Shown here: one piece after another, positions 46,077 through 54,589 of the stretch
Position numbering within the stretch: position 1 is the first letter of the stretch
Layout of the letters: the number at the start of each line of letters is the position of its first letter
From: Verrucomicrobiia bacterium
GTDB lineage: Bacteria > Verrucomicrobiota > Verrucomicrobiia > Limisphaerales > DSYF01
DNA length: 61,219 nt
Assembly (NCBI GenBank): GCA_035765895.1
Contig: DASTWL010000082.1
Location: 1-61,219 of the forward strand
Reading direction: 5' to 3'
Notes under the pieces: generated by a model
Told to the model about the DNA's origin: nothing
The model's input: the letters and a program-made list of their open reading frames with translations, nothing else
The model's database searches: none
Position numbers and translations under genes: made by a program

Positions 46077-47006
46077 TTAGCGCCTGTTTTCAAACGTCAC
46101 ATCCGCCGCCATGCCGGCGCGGAGGTCGCCGTTCGCATTGTCGAGACGCACTTTGACACCGAAGACCTGTTTCACGCGCTCCTCGGTGGTTTGCACATTG
46201 CGCGGGGTGAACTCGGCGGCACGGGCGATCTGTTCCACCGTGCCATGGAAGTCGCGGCCGGGGAAGGCGTCCACCCGCACGGTGGCGGATTCACCCAGCT
46301 TGATGCGGCCCAGCCAGGGCTCGGGCACGAACACGCGCACCCAGAGATGATCCGTGAGCAACAGCGTCGCAACTTCGCGGTTCGGGGGAAGCACGTCTCC
46401 CACTTTGACACCGAGCGTTTCCAGGACGCAATTCGTTGGCGCCGTAACCGTCAATTCCGCCAGGAGCGCATCGGTTTGGGCCAGTTCCGCCCGGGCTGCC
46501 GCAAGGCGTTCGGGCCGGGTTCCGGCGAGCAGCAGGTCGTAACGCGCCTTCGCGGCCGCGACGGATCTCTCGAGCGTTTGCACGGCCGACTGTGCACGGT
46601 CGTGTTCCGTGGACGAAATGGCCTTTTGCGCGAACAATTCGTCGGCCCGTCTGGCTTCGAGGCGCGCCAGATCGAGCTGCGCGGTTTGGGCCTCCCATTC
46701 CGCCTTGCCCGCGGCGATTTCCTCCGGGCGGGGGCCGGCTTCGAGTTCCGCGAGCTGGGCGGCCTGGCGTTCGCGTTGGGCGCGCAGTTCCGGGGCCGCC
46801 AGTTCGGCCACGGTCTGGCCGGAGGTCAGCGCGTCGCCTTCTTGAGCGAGCAACCTGACCACGCGGCCGCCGGTGCGCGGTGCAATGTGGACCTCATCCA
46901 CTTCGATGGTGCCGGAGATGCTCGCGGGGTTGCCGTTGGGCTGGCAGGAGGTGGCAACGCCGGCCAGTGCCAGCGCGACCAGCAACGAGAGATGCTTGGC
47001 CTTCAC
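46077..47006 (-). CDS. HlyD-family periplasmic adaptor lipoprotein
   Basis: Membrane-fusion protein of 309 residues for the ABC-2 exporter. A lipoprotein signal is seen (LALAGVATSC, Cys 21). A barrel-sandwich/lipoyl part follows (EVDEVHIAPRTGGRVVRLLA), a helical hairpin of ~120 residues rich in Ala, Glu and Arg, and a beta-barrel (GVKVGDVLPPNREVATLLL, FPGRDFHGTVEQIARAAEF). First gene of the efflux operon on the minus strand. No TolC-type gene is nearby, so the outer-membrane channel would be encoded elsewhere. Confidence 0.9.
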   Translation of the reverse strand: MKAKHLSLLVALALAGVATSCQPNGNPASISGTIEVDEVHIAPRTGGRVVRLLAQEGDALTSGQTVAELAAPELRAQRERQAAQLAELEAGPRPEEIAAGKAEWEAQTAQLDLARLEARRADELFAQKAISSTEHDRAQSAVQTLERSVAAAKARYDLLLAGTRPERLAAARAELAQTDALLAELTVTAPTNCVLETLGVKVGDVLPPNREVATLLLTDHLWVRVFVPEPWLGRIKLGESATVRVDAFPGRDFHGTVEQIARAAEFTPRNVQTTEERVKQVFGVKVRLDNANGDLRAGMAADVTFENRR

Positions 47007-47070
47007 GTTGCGCGCAAGCTAGCAGCGCCGCGCTGCGGATTCAATGCGAAGCCGGGTGGACGGATGGACG

Positions 47071-47105
47071 CCAAACAAAAACACCGCGCTCCAGAAGAAG
47101 CGCGG
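47071..47105 (-). terminator. Terminator of the cytochrome oxidase operon
   Basis: On the minus strand a 7-bp stem (ccgcgct with agcgcgg, 8-nt loop) is followed by tgtttttgtttgg, 20 bp after the coxB stop. Confidence 0.7.
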
Positions 47106-47124
47106 CGCAGGGAAGACGGCCGGT

Positions 47125-47892
47125 TTATTCGAAGCTCGTGGTGGCGCCGGATTTTGAGGCGAGCCACTTGTTGAAGTCGTCCTGGCTTTGGACGACCAGG
47201 CGGCCGCCCGCCATGCTGGCGTGGCCGTTGCCGCAGAGCTGGGCGCAGTAGATTTGGTAGGTGCCAATCTTGGTGGGCTTGAACCACGTGGGAATGCGCA
47301 TGCCGGGAATGGCGTCCTGCGTGACGCGCATGGCCACGACGCGGAACGAATGAATTACGTCCTTCGAACTGACGTAGCAGATGACCGGCTTGTTGACGGG
47401 CACGTGGATTTCATTGAGCACCTGCACATCGTCCTTGCCCTTGGGGTCGGCGGGATCGACGCCGAACACGTTGTCACTGCTGACGAACTTCATATCCTGC
47501 GCGCCGAACTGGCCGTCCATGCCGGCGTAACGGGCGTTCCAGGCGAATTGCTGGGCGACGATCTGGATGACGGTGGATTCGCTTTCCTTGGGGAACTTGC
47601 CCACGACGTCGCCCCAGAGTGGCACGGCAAAGAACAGCAACAGGGAGGCTTCCACCGCCACCACCGCCACTTCGATGTAGGTCGAGAAATGGTTGCGGAC
47701 ACCGAAATAGTTGGCTTTCGGCGACCGGTTCTTGTGGAAGCGGTAGAGCGTGAAGGCAAAGTAAACGAGCCAGCCAAAGAACAACGCCACCATCAGGAAG
47801 TGGATGTAAACGATGAAATTGTCCACCAGGTGGCCGCGGTCGGAGGCCACGGGCGGGAGCCCGAGAATTTTGTAAAAGATATCCATGGTCAA
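47125..47892 (-). CDS. coxB: Cytochrome c oxidase subunit II
   Basis: Carries the CuA centre that receives electrons from the donor and passes them to heme a (255 residues). Two N-terminal helices (about 26-46 and 77-97) are followed by a periplasmic cupredoxin domain. CuA ligands are seen in VIHSFRVV and CAQLCGNGHASMAGG (two Cys, His, Met). Where most families have CSELC, this protein has a glutamine (CAQLC). No heme c domain is fused to the C-terminus. It is the last gene of the operon, which is unusual since subunit II normally comes first. Confidence 0.94.
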   Translation of the reverse strand: MTMDIFYKILGLPPVASDRGHLVDNFIVYIHFLMVALFFGWLVYFAFTLYRFHKNRSPKANYFGVRNHFSTYIEVAVVAVEASLLLFFAVPLWGDVVGKFPKESESTVIQIVAQQFAWNARYAGMDGQFGAQDMKFVSSDNVFGVDPADPKGKDDVQVLNEIHVPVNKPVICYVSSKDVIHSFRVVAMRVTQDAIPGMRIPTWFKPTKIGTYQIYCAQLCGNGHASMAGGRLVVQSQDDFNKWLASKSGATTSFE

Positions 47893-47895
47893 AAC

Positions 47896-48150
47896 TTAGT
47901 CGCGGGAGGGAGTCTTCGGTTCCGGCTGGCTGGGTGGATGCGCCGCGCGGCGGCCGATGAAGACGAAAAATGAGGCGACGCCGCCCAGCACCACGCCCAC
48001 CACCCCCAGCAGCGTCATGATGCCCCAGTTCATGCCCTGGGCCATCGAGGAATCGGACCGGCCGTAGCAGGCGGCGCAGGCAAAGGCCGAAGGCGCGCTG
48101 ACCACCAGGGCCAGCAGCCAGACCGTCAAAATGGGAAGCCGTGTTTTCAT
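47896..48150 (-). CDS. Small secreted/membrane protein with CAACYG motif in the oxidase operon
   Basis: 84 residues: a signal peptide (residues 1-18, ending SAFA), then CAACYGRSDS at the presumed mature N-terminus and one helix (GIMTLLGVVGVVLGGVASFF), ending in a Pro-rich tail. Not assigned to a named family. Its position between coxB and another small membrane gene, with overlaps of a few bp, suggests a part in assembling the oxidase; the C-x2-C pair facing the periplasm could bind copper. Start at 48150 gives the signal peptide. Confidence 0.65.
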   Translation of the reverse strand: MKTRLPILTVWLLALVVSAPSAFACAACYGRSDSSMAQGMNWGIMTLLGVVGVVLGGVASFFVFIGRRAAHPPSQPEPKTPSRD

Positions 48151-48356
48151 AGGTAACTGACTCCTTTCATCTTTTTCAGAAAACTGCGTCCGTAGATCAG
48201 CAGCGCAACGCCGATGAACACGCCGCCGAGACCAAACCACAACTGCCAGGCCCGGGCGTCCGGCGAGAAATACGACTTCAGCGCCCAGCCGCCCATGCTC
48301 AGCGTCATGAGGCTGGCCAGGCCGATGAAGAAAATATGGAAGGCTTTCAGAGACAT
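48147..48356 (-). CDS. Small two-helix membrane protein in the oxidase operon
   Basis: 69 residues with two hydrophobic helices (FHIFFIGLASLMTLSMGGWA and WFGLGGVFIGVALLIYG) and a basic end. No family recognised. It overlaps the gene behind by 4 bp and follows coxD by 2 bp, so it is translationally linked to the oxidase genes and may be a small subunit or assembly factor. Confidence 0.65.
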   Translation of the reverse strand: MSLKAFHIFFIGLASLMTLSMGGWALKSYFSPDARAWQLWFGLGGVFIGVALLIYGRSFLKKMKGVSYL

Positions 48357-48358
48357 GA

Positions 48359-48703
48359 TCAGTGACTCGTTTGGGCGGCTTCCGGCAGCACGTTATGGTT
48401 GCGGCTCGGCACCTCGTGGACGGACCAGATAATGAGGAACATCAAAAACACGAGAAAGAATCCGGTGAAGCCAAGCACACCGTAAATGGTGTTCCGCTCG
48501 GACAGCAGGTGCATCATGAAGCCCAGGACCAGAAACGCCTGGCAGGCGATGACGACCAGCGCGAGGGCGATGTTCCAGTGATGGTTGCCCAGCGGGGCCT
48601 GCGAGACGCCCACAACGAGCAATGCTCCGACGGCGATGCTGAGTGACACCAGCAAATACCGGCGCACGTTGAGGTCCACGGAGGCGGAGTTTTGTTCGCT
48701 CAT
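48359..48703 (-). CDS. coxD: Cytochrome c oxidase subunit IV (CoxD/CyoD-like)
   Basis: 114 residues, three hydrophobic helices (about 18-36, 45-65 and 77-97), with HHWNIALALVVIACQAFLVL and the short charged loop FMMHLLSERNTIYG, as in the prokaryotic COX4 family. It lies between coxC and the small two-helix gene. In other systems this subunit helps assemble or stabilise subunits I and III. Confidence 0.8.
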   Translation of the reverse strand: MSEQNSASVDLNVRRYLLVSLSIAVGALLVVGVSQAPLGNHHWNIALALVVIACQAFLVLGFMMHLLSERNTIYGVLGFTGFFLVFLMFLIIWSVHEVPSRNHNVLPEAAQTSH

Positions 48704-48706
48704 AGT

Positions 48707-49492
48707 TTAGAAAAGATATAGCACCGGGAACACGAAGACCCAAACCAGATCCACAAAGTGCCAGTAAAGACCGGCGATCTCGACGCGATTGGTAAAACGG
48801 TCCGGATCGGTCTTCCACATCTTGCTGCCCGGACCCCAGAGGTAGGCAAACACCAGAATGCCGCCGATCAAGTGCAGTGCGTGCAGGCCCGTGATCGTCC
48901 AGTAAAGTCCGAGGTAGGTGTTCAGCCGGGGCGCGTAATTGCTGATGCGCTTGATGTCGGCGGTTTCCACCTTGATTTCGCCCTCGCTGGCCAGCAACTG
49001 CTTGTAGGCCGCGCTGGTGCGATCGTAAAGCACGGCGGCGTCATCCGTCTTCACCCCGTGCACCACGACTTCCTTGTCGTTCTTCTCCACCAGATGGCCG
49101 TCGATGACCTGCCCTTCCTTGGTTTCAATCCAGTAGTGGTGGAGCTTGTCCTGGTATTCAAACGACTTGATGCCGAGGAACAGAACGGCGAGCAGGATGG
49201 TGATGCCGTGGAACATTTTGAACCGGCTGAACTGGCCCATCTTGCAGGCAGCCCAGGCCATCGTAGCGCTGATGCTCGACGCGATCAGGATCAGCGTATT
49301 GCAGGTGCCGATGGGAATGTTGAGCCAGTCGCGGGGCCACAGTCCGTCCGGCGCACCCACGCGCAGCAGGATGTAGGCGGAGAACATGCCGCCAAACAGC
49401 ATGACTTCCGACGCGAGAAACAGCCAGAGGCCGATCTTGGCGTTGTAAAGGCCCGTGTCCGGGCGCGGCTTCGTCGTGTAAGGGATCTGCAT
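48707..49492 (-). CDS. coxC: Cytochrome c oxidase subunit III with a hydrophilic insertion
   Basis: Membrane subunit of 261 residues. Family marks include KIGLWLFLASEVMLFGGMFS, FEYQDKLHHYW and LHALHLIGGILVFAYLW, ending AGLYWHFVDLVWVFVFPVLY. Between the second half of the fourth helix and the next helix there is an extra polar region of about 70 residues (TKEGQVIDGHLVEKNDKEVV through DIKRISNYAPRL), where relatives have a short loop. That part looks like a small beta barrel facing the periplasm or cytosol. Subunit III protects the proton-pumping core and is not itself catalytic. Confidence 0.9.
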   Translation of the reverse strand: MQIPYTTKPRPDTGLYNAKIGLWLFLASEVMLFGGMFSAYILLRVGAPDGLWPRDWLNIPIGTCNTLILIASSISATMAWAACKMGQFSRFKMFHGITILLAVLFLGIKSFEYQDKLHHYWIETKEGQVIDGHLVEKNDKEVVVHGVKTDDAAVLYDRTSAAYKQLLASEGEIKVETADIKRISNYAPRLNTYLGLYWTITGLHALHLIGGILVFAYLWGPGSKMWKTDPDRFTNRVEIAGLYWHFVDLVWVFVFPVLYLF

Positions 49493-49498
49493 GTGAAA

Positions 49499-51367
49499 TC
49501 AGGCTTTGGGCGGCTCGTTCTGCGGCGTGAAATCCGTGTCATGCCCCGGCACGCTGTATTCGTAAGGACCGCGGAAAACCTCGATCGGCTTGTTGAAGTT
49601 GCCGTGGCCCGGAGGCGTCGGCGTCTGCCACTCGAGCGTGGTCGCCTCCCACGGATTGTCGGAGGTCACCTTTTGGCCGTTCTTGATGCTGTGGAAGAAA
49701 TTGATGATGAACGGAATTTGGGACAGGCCCAGCCCCACCGCCGCCCAGAGGATGACGTGATTCAAATAGCGCAATTCCGGCCGGAGCAGGTAATTGGCGC
49801 CGCCATCCGACATGCGGCGCAGCATGCCGCCCATGCCCTGCGAAAACATCGGCATGAAGATCAGGTTCATGAAAATCAGCGAACCCCAGAAATGCACACG
49901 GCCCCAGAATTCATTCATGGACCGGCCCGTCACCTTCGGGAACCAGAAATAAATGCCGGCAAACAGGGCGAAAATGGTTCCGGGTGCCACAACATAATGA
50001 AAGTGGCCGATGACGTAGTAAGTATCGTGCAGGTGAATGTCGCTGAAATTGAAGCCCAGCGGCAAACCGCTCAGACCGCCGATGGCGAACATCGGTAGAA
50101 ACGCCGTCGCAAACAGCATCGGCGTGTTGAAACGGATGGAGCCGCCCCACAGCGAAAGCAGCAGGCACGTCAGGATGATCACCGACGGAATCGAAATGAT
50201 CATCGTCGTGGTCTGGAAGAACGTGGCGATCTTCGTGCCCATGCCGGTGAGATACATGTGATGCGCCCAGACGATGAACGAGATGAACCCGAGCATCAGG
50301 ACCGCATACACCAGCGTCTTGTAGCCCCACAACGGCTTGCGGGTGTTGTTGGCGATGATTTCCGCCACGATGCCCAGCGCCGGCAGGATGAGCACGTAAA
50401 CCTCCGGATGCGCGAGGAACCAGAACAGGTGCTGCCACAACAGCGGACTGCCGCCGCCGCTGATGTTGGCGAGATGACCGCCCACGGCCAGGCCGGTGGG
50501 CAGGAAGAAGCTCGTTCCGGCCACCTTGTCCATGAGCTGCATCACGCCCGCGGCTTCAAGCGGCGGGAACGCCAGCAGCAGAAGGAAGTTGGCCACGAAC
50601 TGCGCCCAGACGAAGAACGGCAGCCGCATCCACGTCATGCCCGGCGCGCGCAATTGAATGATGGTGGCGATGAGGTTCACGGAGCCGAGCAGTGACGAGC
50701 TGATCAGGAACACCATGCCAATCAGCCAGTAGGTCTGACCGTTGGTGGGCACCGCCGCCGCCAGGGGCGGATAAGACGTCCAGCCGGCCTGCGCCGCGCC
50801 GCCTGGCACGAAGAAGCTGGTGAACATCACGATGCCGCCAATGAAGTAGAACTGGTAGCTGACCATGTTCAATTTCGGATAAGCCATGTCGATGGCGCCG
50901 ATTTGCAGCGGCACGAGATAGTTGCCGAAGGCGCCAACCGCCAGCGGCACGATGGCCAGGAAGACCATGATCGTCCCGTGCATCGCACCGAAGGAATTGT
51001 AAAGGTCCGGCGAAATCGCATAGCCCGTCAGATTGCCGGCCGAATCTTTCACCGCCGTGGCCACGTCGCCGAGCAAGGAGTGCAGCAACGGACCAAAAAC
51101 CGGCAGGCCCTCCCCCGGATGCGCAATCTGCCAGCGCATCATCAGCATCAGGCAGAAGCCGAACAGCATGAACAGCAGCGCCGTGACGCCGTATTGAATG
51201 CCCACGACCTTGTGGTCCGTGGAAAAAATGTAGGTGCTCCAGAAACCGCCGTGCGCGTGTTCGTCGTCGTGCGCCAGCGCGTGCGTGTGAGGTGCTGCGT
51301 GGGATGGTGCCTGCATGGCTAAATGGTTTGTGGTTGCTTCGGTCTCTTCAGCGCGTGGCCCGCTCAT
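49499..51367 (-). CDS. coxA: Cytochrome c oxidase subunit I
   Basis: Catalytic heme-copper subunit (622 residues). Heme and CuB ligands are present: GAMHGTIMVF, AHPEVYVLILPALG (His-Tyr pair and the proton-gate Glu), WAHHMYLTG and HDTYYVIGHFHYV. The D-channel start is in GAIDMAYPKLN. The K-channel lysine expected in IPTGIKVF is absent: the equivalent reads IPSVIILTC. A His-rich N-terminal segment (HAAPHTHALAHDDEHAHGG) precedes the first helix. ATG 51367 is preceded by aaggtg and overlaps the ctaB stop by 4 bp; ATG 51316 is an alternative. Reduces oxygen to water and pumps protons. Confidence 0.94.
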   Translation of the reverse strand: MSGPRAEETEATTNHLAMQAPSHAAPHTHALAHDDEHAHGGFWSTYIFSTDHKVVGIQYGVTALLFMLFGFCLMLMMRWQIAHPGEGLPVFGPLLHSLLGDVATAVKDSAGNLTGYAISPDLYNSFGAMHGTIMVFLAIVPLAVGAFGNYLVPLQIGAIDMAYPKLNMVSYQFYFIGGIVMFTSFFVPGGAAQAGWTSYPPLAAAVPTNGQTYWLIGMVFLISSSLLGSVNLIATIIQLRAPGMTWMRLPFFVWAQFVANFLLLLAFPPLEAAGVMQLMDKVAGTSFFLPTGLAVGGHLANISGGGSPLLWQHLFWFLAHPEVYVLILPALGIVAEIIANNTRKPLWGYKTLVYAVLMLGFISFIVWAHHMYLTGMGTKIATFFQTTTMIISIPSVIILTCLLLSLWGGSIRFNTPMLFATAFLPMFAIGGLSGLPLGFNFSDIHLHDTYYVIGHFHYVVAPGTIFALFAGIYFWFPKVTGRSMNEFWGRVHFWGSLIFMNLIFMPMFSQGMGGMLRRMSDGGANYLLRPELRYLNHVILWAAVGLGLSQIPFIINFFHSIKNGQKVTSDNPWEATTLEWQTPTPPGHGNFNKPIEVFRGPYEYSVPGHDTDFTPQNEPPKA

Positions 51368-52263
51368 TTCACCTTGTCCAACACCAGCAACGTGAGCAGG
51401 AGTGGCAGGTAAATGATGGAGCTTAAAAATAATTGCCTGGCGCTGCGCAGCGTCAGGCGGCGCGAAAAATGAAAGGCAAAGGCACAATAGGCGCCCCCCA
51501 GCACCAACGCACCCGCCAGATAAAACGGCCCGGCCAGTTTGAACAGAAACGGCAGCAGACTCATGGGCAGCAGCGCCAGCGTGTGGCTCACGGCTTGCGC
51601 GCCCGTCCGGGAACCGTCGGCGTCCACCGCCGGGAGCATCACAAAGCCGGCCTTGGCATATTCGTCACGATACATCCAGGCGATCGCAAAAAAGTGGGGA
51701 ATCTGCCAGAACGCCAGAATGCCGAACAACGCCCAGCCGCCGCTCAGTTCACCTCGGGCCGCGGTCCAGCCCATCAACGGCGGGAGCGCGCCGGGAATGG
51801 CGCCGATGGCGGTGTTCAACCACGTAACGCGTTTGAGCGGGGTGTAAAGGAACAAATAGGTCAACAGGGTGACTGCGCCGAGGACGCTGGTGAGCGGATT
51901 AACAGCAAGCGCGAGGTAAATGACCCCGGCCACGGAACAAACCCCGCCAAAGAGCAGCACCGATTCGGGTGTCATCCGGCCCGAGGGCAGCGGACGGGAC
52001 TGGGTCCGGCGCATCCGCGCGTCAAAGTCGCGTTCGAGCAGTTGATTCAGCGCCGCGGCACCGCTCGCAAGCAGCGCCGTGCCCAGGACCGCGTGCAGCA
52101 TTAACAGGTAATCCGTTTCGCCCTGCGTCCCAACGTAGAAACCCACCAGCGTCGTCAGCAAAACCAACAGCGTCAGCCGCGCTTTGGTGAGGTCACACAG
52201 GACCGCCACCCAGCTCTTTTCGGCTGCTTTGGCTTCGGCAATGGACGAATACGTCGCCTTCAT
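51364..52263 (-). CDS. ctaB: Protoheme IX farnesyltransferase (heme O synthase)
   Basis: UbiA-type prenyltransferase that makes heme O from heme B and farnesyl diphosphate (299 residues, about nine helices). It shows NQLLERDFDARMRRTQSRPL, the Asp-rich prenyl-binding motif, and PGALPPLMGWTAARGELSGG, specific to CtaB/CyoE, then FFAIAWMYRDEYAKAGFVML. Overlaps coxA by 4 bp and follows ctaA by about 4 bp. It supplies the precursor for heme A of the same oxidase. Confidence 0.95.
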   Translation of the reverse strand: MKATYSSIAEAKAAEKSWVAVLCDLTKARLTLLVLLTTLVGFYVGTQGETDYLLMLHAVLGTALLASGAAALNQLLERDFDARMRRTQSRPLPSGRMTPESVLLFGGVCSVAGVIYLALAVNPLTSVLGAVTLLTYLFLYTPLKRVTWLNTAIGAIPGALPPLMGWTAARGELSGGWALFGILAFWQIPHFFAIAWMYRDEYAKAGFVMLPAVDADGSRTGAQAVSHTLALLPMSLLPFLFKLAGPFYLAGALVLGGAYCAFAFHFSRRLTLRSARQLFLSSIIYLPLLLTLLVLDKVK

Positions 52264-52267
52264 TTAA

Positions 52268-53518
52268 TCAATGGACCAGTTGCGCTTGGGCTGCGGCGGA
52301 CGGTCTGGCGGGTTCGCCGCAGACCGCCTCAGATGCCAAAAAAGCACGCTTACCGCAACAACGGAAATGAATGATGGAGATTAGCGCCCCACTCACCAGC
52401 GTCACGGCGCCCACCACCACGTGCAGCGTGGCCACGTCCGCCGCCTTGTTGGACCAGATGGTCCACGCGCCCAGACCGGCCTGCGTCAACACCAGCAGCA
52501 GCCAGCCCCACGCGAGCCGGCGCAAAACATGGCCGCGCGGAACCGCTTGGTTGATTTTCACCAGACAGGCCGTCACCGCGAACAGGATGGCCAGTGCCAT
52601 CAGCCGGTGCGCCATCTGCAAATTGATCTGAAATGCCGTAATGGGGTTTTGAGCCAGCACTTCGACACGTTCAGCATTGTAACGCGCCACGGCTTCCGGG
52701 CTGGTGTCCGGCCACCAATGACCGTGGGCCGTCGGAAAATCGGCAATCGAAAGGCCGGCGTGTTGATGGCGCATCGTCGCGCCCATGATGAGCTGGCAAA
52801 AGACCAGGCCCGTGGTGATCACCAACATCCAGCCCATGGCCGGGCTCGCGTCGCGGAGCCGCGAACGTTCGGTGGCAGACCACCAACGGCTCGTCAGCAG
52901 CGCGATGACACCGAGCAAAACCAGGAAAATTTGCCCCAGACATCCGTGGAAAACCCCGAACCAAACCCCCAGTTTGGTGCCCGCAAACACGTGGGCATCC
53001 AGCACGACGCGTAGTCCGCCCAACAAACCCTGCAATTGGACCAGCCAGAAAGCCAGCCAGCCCAGCCGCGGCAGCGGCCGGGGCGCCGGTTCGTGGCGCA
53101 CCCAAACGATTGCTGCGAGCAAAACAACCCCGCCAATGCCGGAAAGAAAGTGGCCGGCGCCCTGCCATTCGGACCCGAGCCAGAACAATCCTTGACCGGC
53201 AGCGATTTCCAATCCGCCGACAATGGCCAGCGGCAGCCGGGCGCGCCGTCCGCCCAGCCAGCGCGTCAGCGCCACCACCAACACGCCCACCGCCGATGCC
53301 CACAACCGGTGCGTGTGCTCTTGAAACACGCCGCCGGTCAACCAGGTGGAAACCGGCAGCGCAAACATGTTGTAACCGTAGCTGGTGGGCCAGTCCGGCA
53401 CGGACATTCCGACGCCATGGCTCGTCACGAGACCGCCCATGGCGATCAAGCCCAAGGCACACAGCCAGACCAACAGCGCAAAGCGATGCAACGCCAGGTT
53501 GGATTTGGTTTCGGGCAT
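52268..53518 (-). CDS. ctaA: Heme A synthase (CtaA/COX15)
   Basis: Converts heme O to heme A (416 residues, eight predicted helices). Conserved regions are GGLVTSHGVGMSVPDWPTSY, FQEHTHRLWASAVG, GLLGGLRVVLDAHVF and GATMRHQHAGLSIADFP, which hold the heme-ligand histidines. ATG 53518 (residue M) is preferred because an upstream start at 53557 lies inside the hairpin at 53546-53573. The product is used by coxA in the same operon. Confidence 0.93.
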   Translation of the reverse strand: MPETKSNLALHRFALLVWLCALGLIAMGGLVTSHGVGMSVPDWPTSYGYNMFALPVSTWLTGGVFQEHTHRLWASAVGVLVVALTRWLGGRRARLPLAIVGGLEIAAGQGLFWLGSEWQGAGHFLSGIGGVVLLAAIVWVRHEPAPRPLPRLGWLAFWLVQLQGLLGGLRVVLDAHVFAGTKLGVWFGVFHGCLGQIFLVLLGVIALLTSRWWSATERSRLRDASPAMGWMLVITTGLVFCQLIMGATMRHQHAGLSIADFPTAHGHWWPDTSPEAVARYNAERVEVLAQNPITAFQINLQMAHRLMALAILFAVTACLVKINQAVPRGHVLRRLAWGWLLLVLTQAGLGAWTIWSNKAADVATLHVVVGAVTLVSGALISIIHFRCCGKRAFLASEAVCGEPARPSAAAQAQLVH

Positions 53519-53545
53519 TTCGTGGGCTTGGCCGGAAAACGGAAA

Positions 53546-53573
53546 CCGCTGCGGCATACACCAGCCGCAGCGG
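53546..53573 (-). terminator. Hairpin between the cupredoxin gene and ctaA
   Basis: A perfect 10-bp inverted repeat (ccgctgcggc and gccgcagcgg) with an 8-nt loop. Read on the minus strand it is followed by tttccgttttcc, a weak T-rich tract. It may be a partial terminator that lowers oxidase transcript relative to the cupredoxin. It covers the upstream candidate start of ctaA. Confidence 0.55.
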
Positions 53574-53593
53574 CTCCCTTAGAAAAGGACAAC

Positions 53594-54292
53594 TTACTTG
53601 GCTTCCAACGTGAAGTCGGCTTTACCGCCCGCATCAGTGACCTCGACTTCTTGAGTCGCGTCGCCGGCTTTGCGGTGCCAGACATGGATCTTGTATTTGC
53701 CCGGTGGCACATTCGCGATCTTGAACGCACCGTTTGCGTCGGTGACCGCGAAATACGGATGATCCACCACCGTCACGTAAGCGAACATCCACGGATGCAC
53801 GTCGCACTTGAAGCGCAGGAAGTTCTCCGCCTTGGGGAACGAAAAGGTCAAATCGGCCGAGTTCGGCATCTGGGCCTGATTCAACTCCTGATTACCTTCC
53901 GTGGTCGGCGTGGTATGAACGTTGTGCAGCACCGGGTCGGAGTTTTTCACCACAATCTTTTGTCCCGTTTGAACGGCCAGGATCTGCGGGTGGTAGTTGC
54001 ACGCTTTTTGGTCCAATTCGACGGACGGCGCACTTGCCCCGCTTGATTTGCCGCCGGGAACGCCTTCGATAATGACAACACAATTGGCGAGTTCGCCTTT
54101 TGCTCCCACGATGTAGTGAGCCGTCTTGGGCGTTTCGGTCACCAGCTTGCCACAGTTTGGGTCGTCCTTCAGCGGGGTGATTTCCTTTTCCGCCGGCGGG
54201 GTGCCTTTGAGGGTAACGGTTCCAGTGACATCAGCGGCGTTCAGGGCGCACGCCATGCTGACAACAGTCAATGCAGCCAACAGGTTCTTCAT
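53594..54292 (-). CDS. Secreted cupredoxin-like protein with C-terminal carboxypeptidase-regulatory-like domain
   Basis: 232 residues with a signal peptide (residues 1-19, MACALNAADV). A cupredoxin domain has NSDPVLHNVHTTPT and FKCDVHPWMFAYV, which give the Cys-x2-His-x2-Met and His set of a type 1 copper site. A C-terminal beta domain follows (GAFKIANVPPGKYKIHVWHR) resembling CarboxypepD_reg. It is the first gene before ctaA, ctaB and the oxidase genes, so it may donate electrons to CoxB or deliver copper; the sequence does not tell these apart. Confidence 0.78.
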   Translation of the reverse strand: MKNLLAALTVVSMACALNAADVTGTVTLKGTPPAEKEITPLKDDPNCGKLVTETPKTAHYIVGAKGELANCVVIIEGVPGGKSSGASAPSVELDQKACNYHPQILAVQTGQKIVVKNSDPVLHNVHTTPTTEGNQELNQAQMPNSADLTFSFPKAENFLRFKCDVHPWMFAYVTVVDHPYFAVTDANGAFKIANVPPGKYKIHVWHRKAGDATQEVEVTDAGGKADFTLEAK

Positions 54293-54589
54293 AGGTGGTT
54301 GAATATGCTACTTAACAAGTAACATTGCGCAGCCTAACAGTTCGCGCGCAACCCGGCAAGCCAGCCGCACGGTCACCCAACAAGTTTCGCAACGGCTAAT
54401 CTTTTACATTACCGCACAATTGACGCGGTCGAGTTCCCAGCCAATGCGCGATCGCCCGAATCAGAGGGTGCCCCGCTGCGCTGCTAGGGCGAATCATTTT
54501 CAGCCGCCCTCCGGCTGCGTAACCGGCTGTTCGCATTGGCGAGCCGGCCACAAATCGGTAAGCTGCCACCTGCAACCGCGTTCATCATG
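54293..54589. other. Divergent intergenic region before bioA
   Basis: About 300 bp between the cupredoxin gene and bioA. A possible -35 (ttgacg at about 54420) lacks a convincing -10. An imperfect palindrome (ctacttaacaagtaac) lies near 54308. No BirA-like operator or gene was recognised. Confidence 0.4.
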
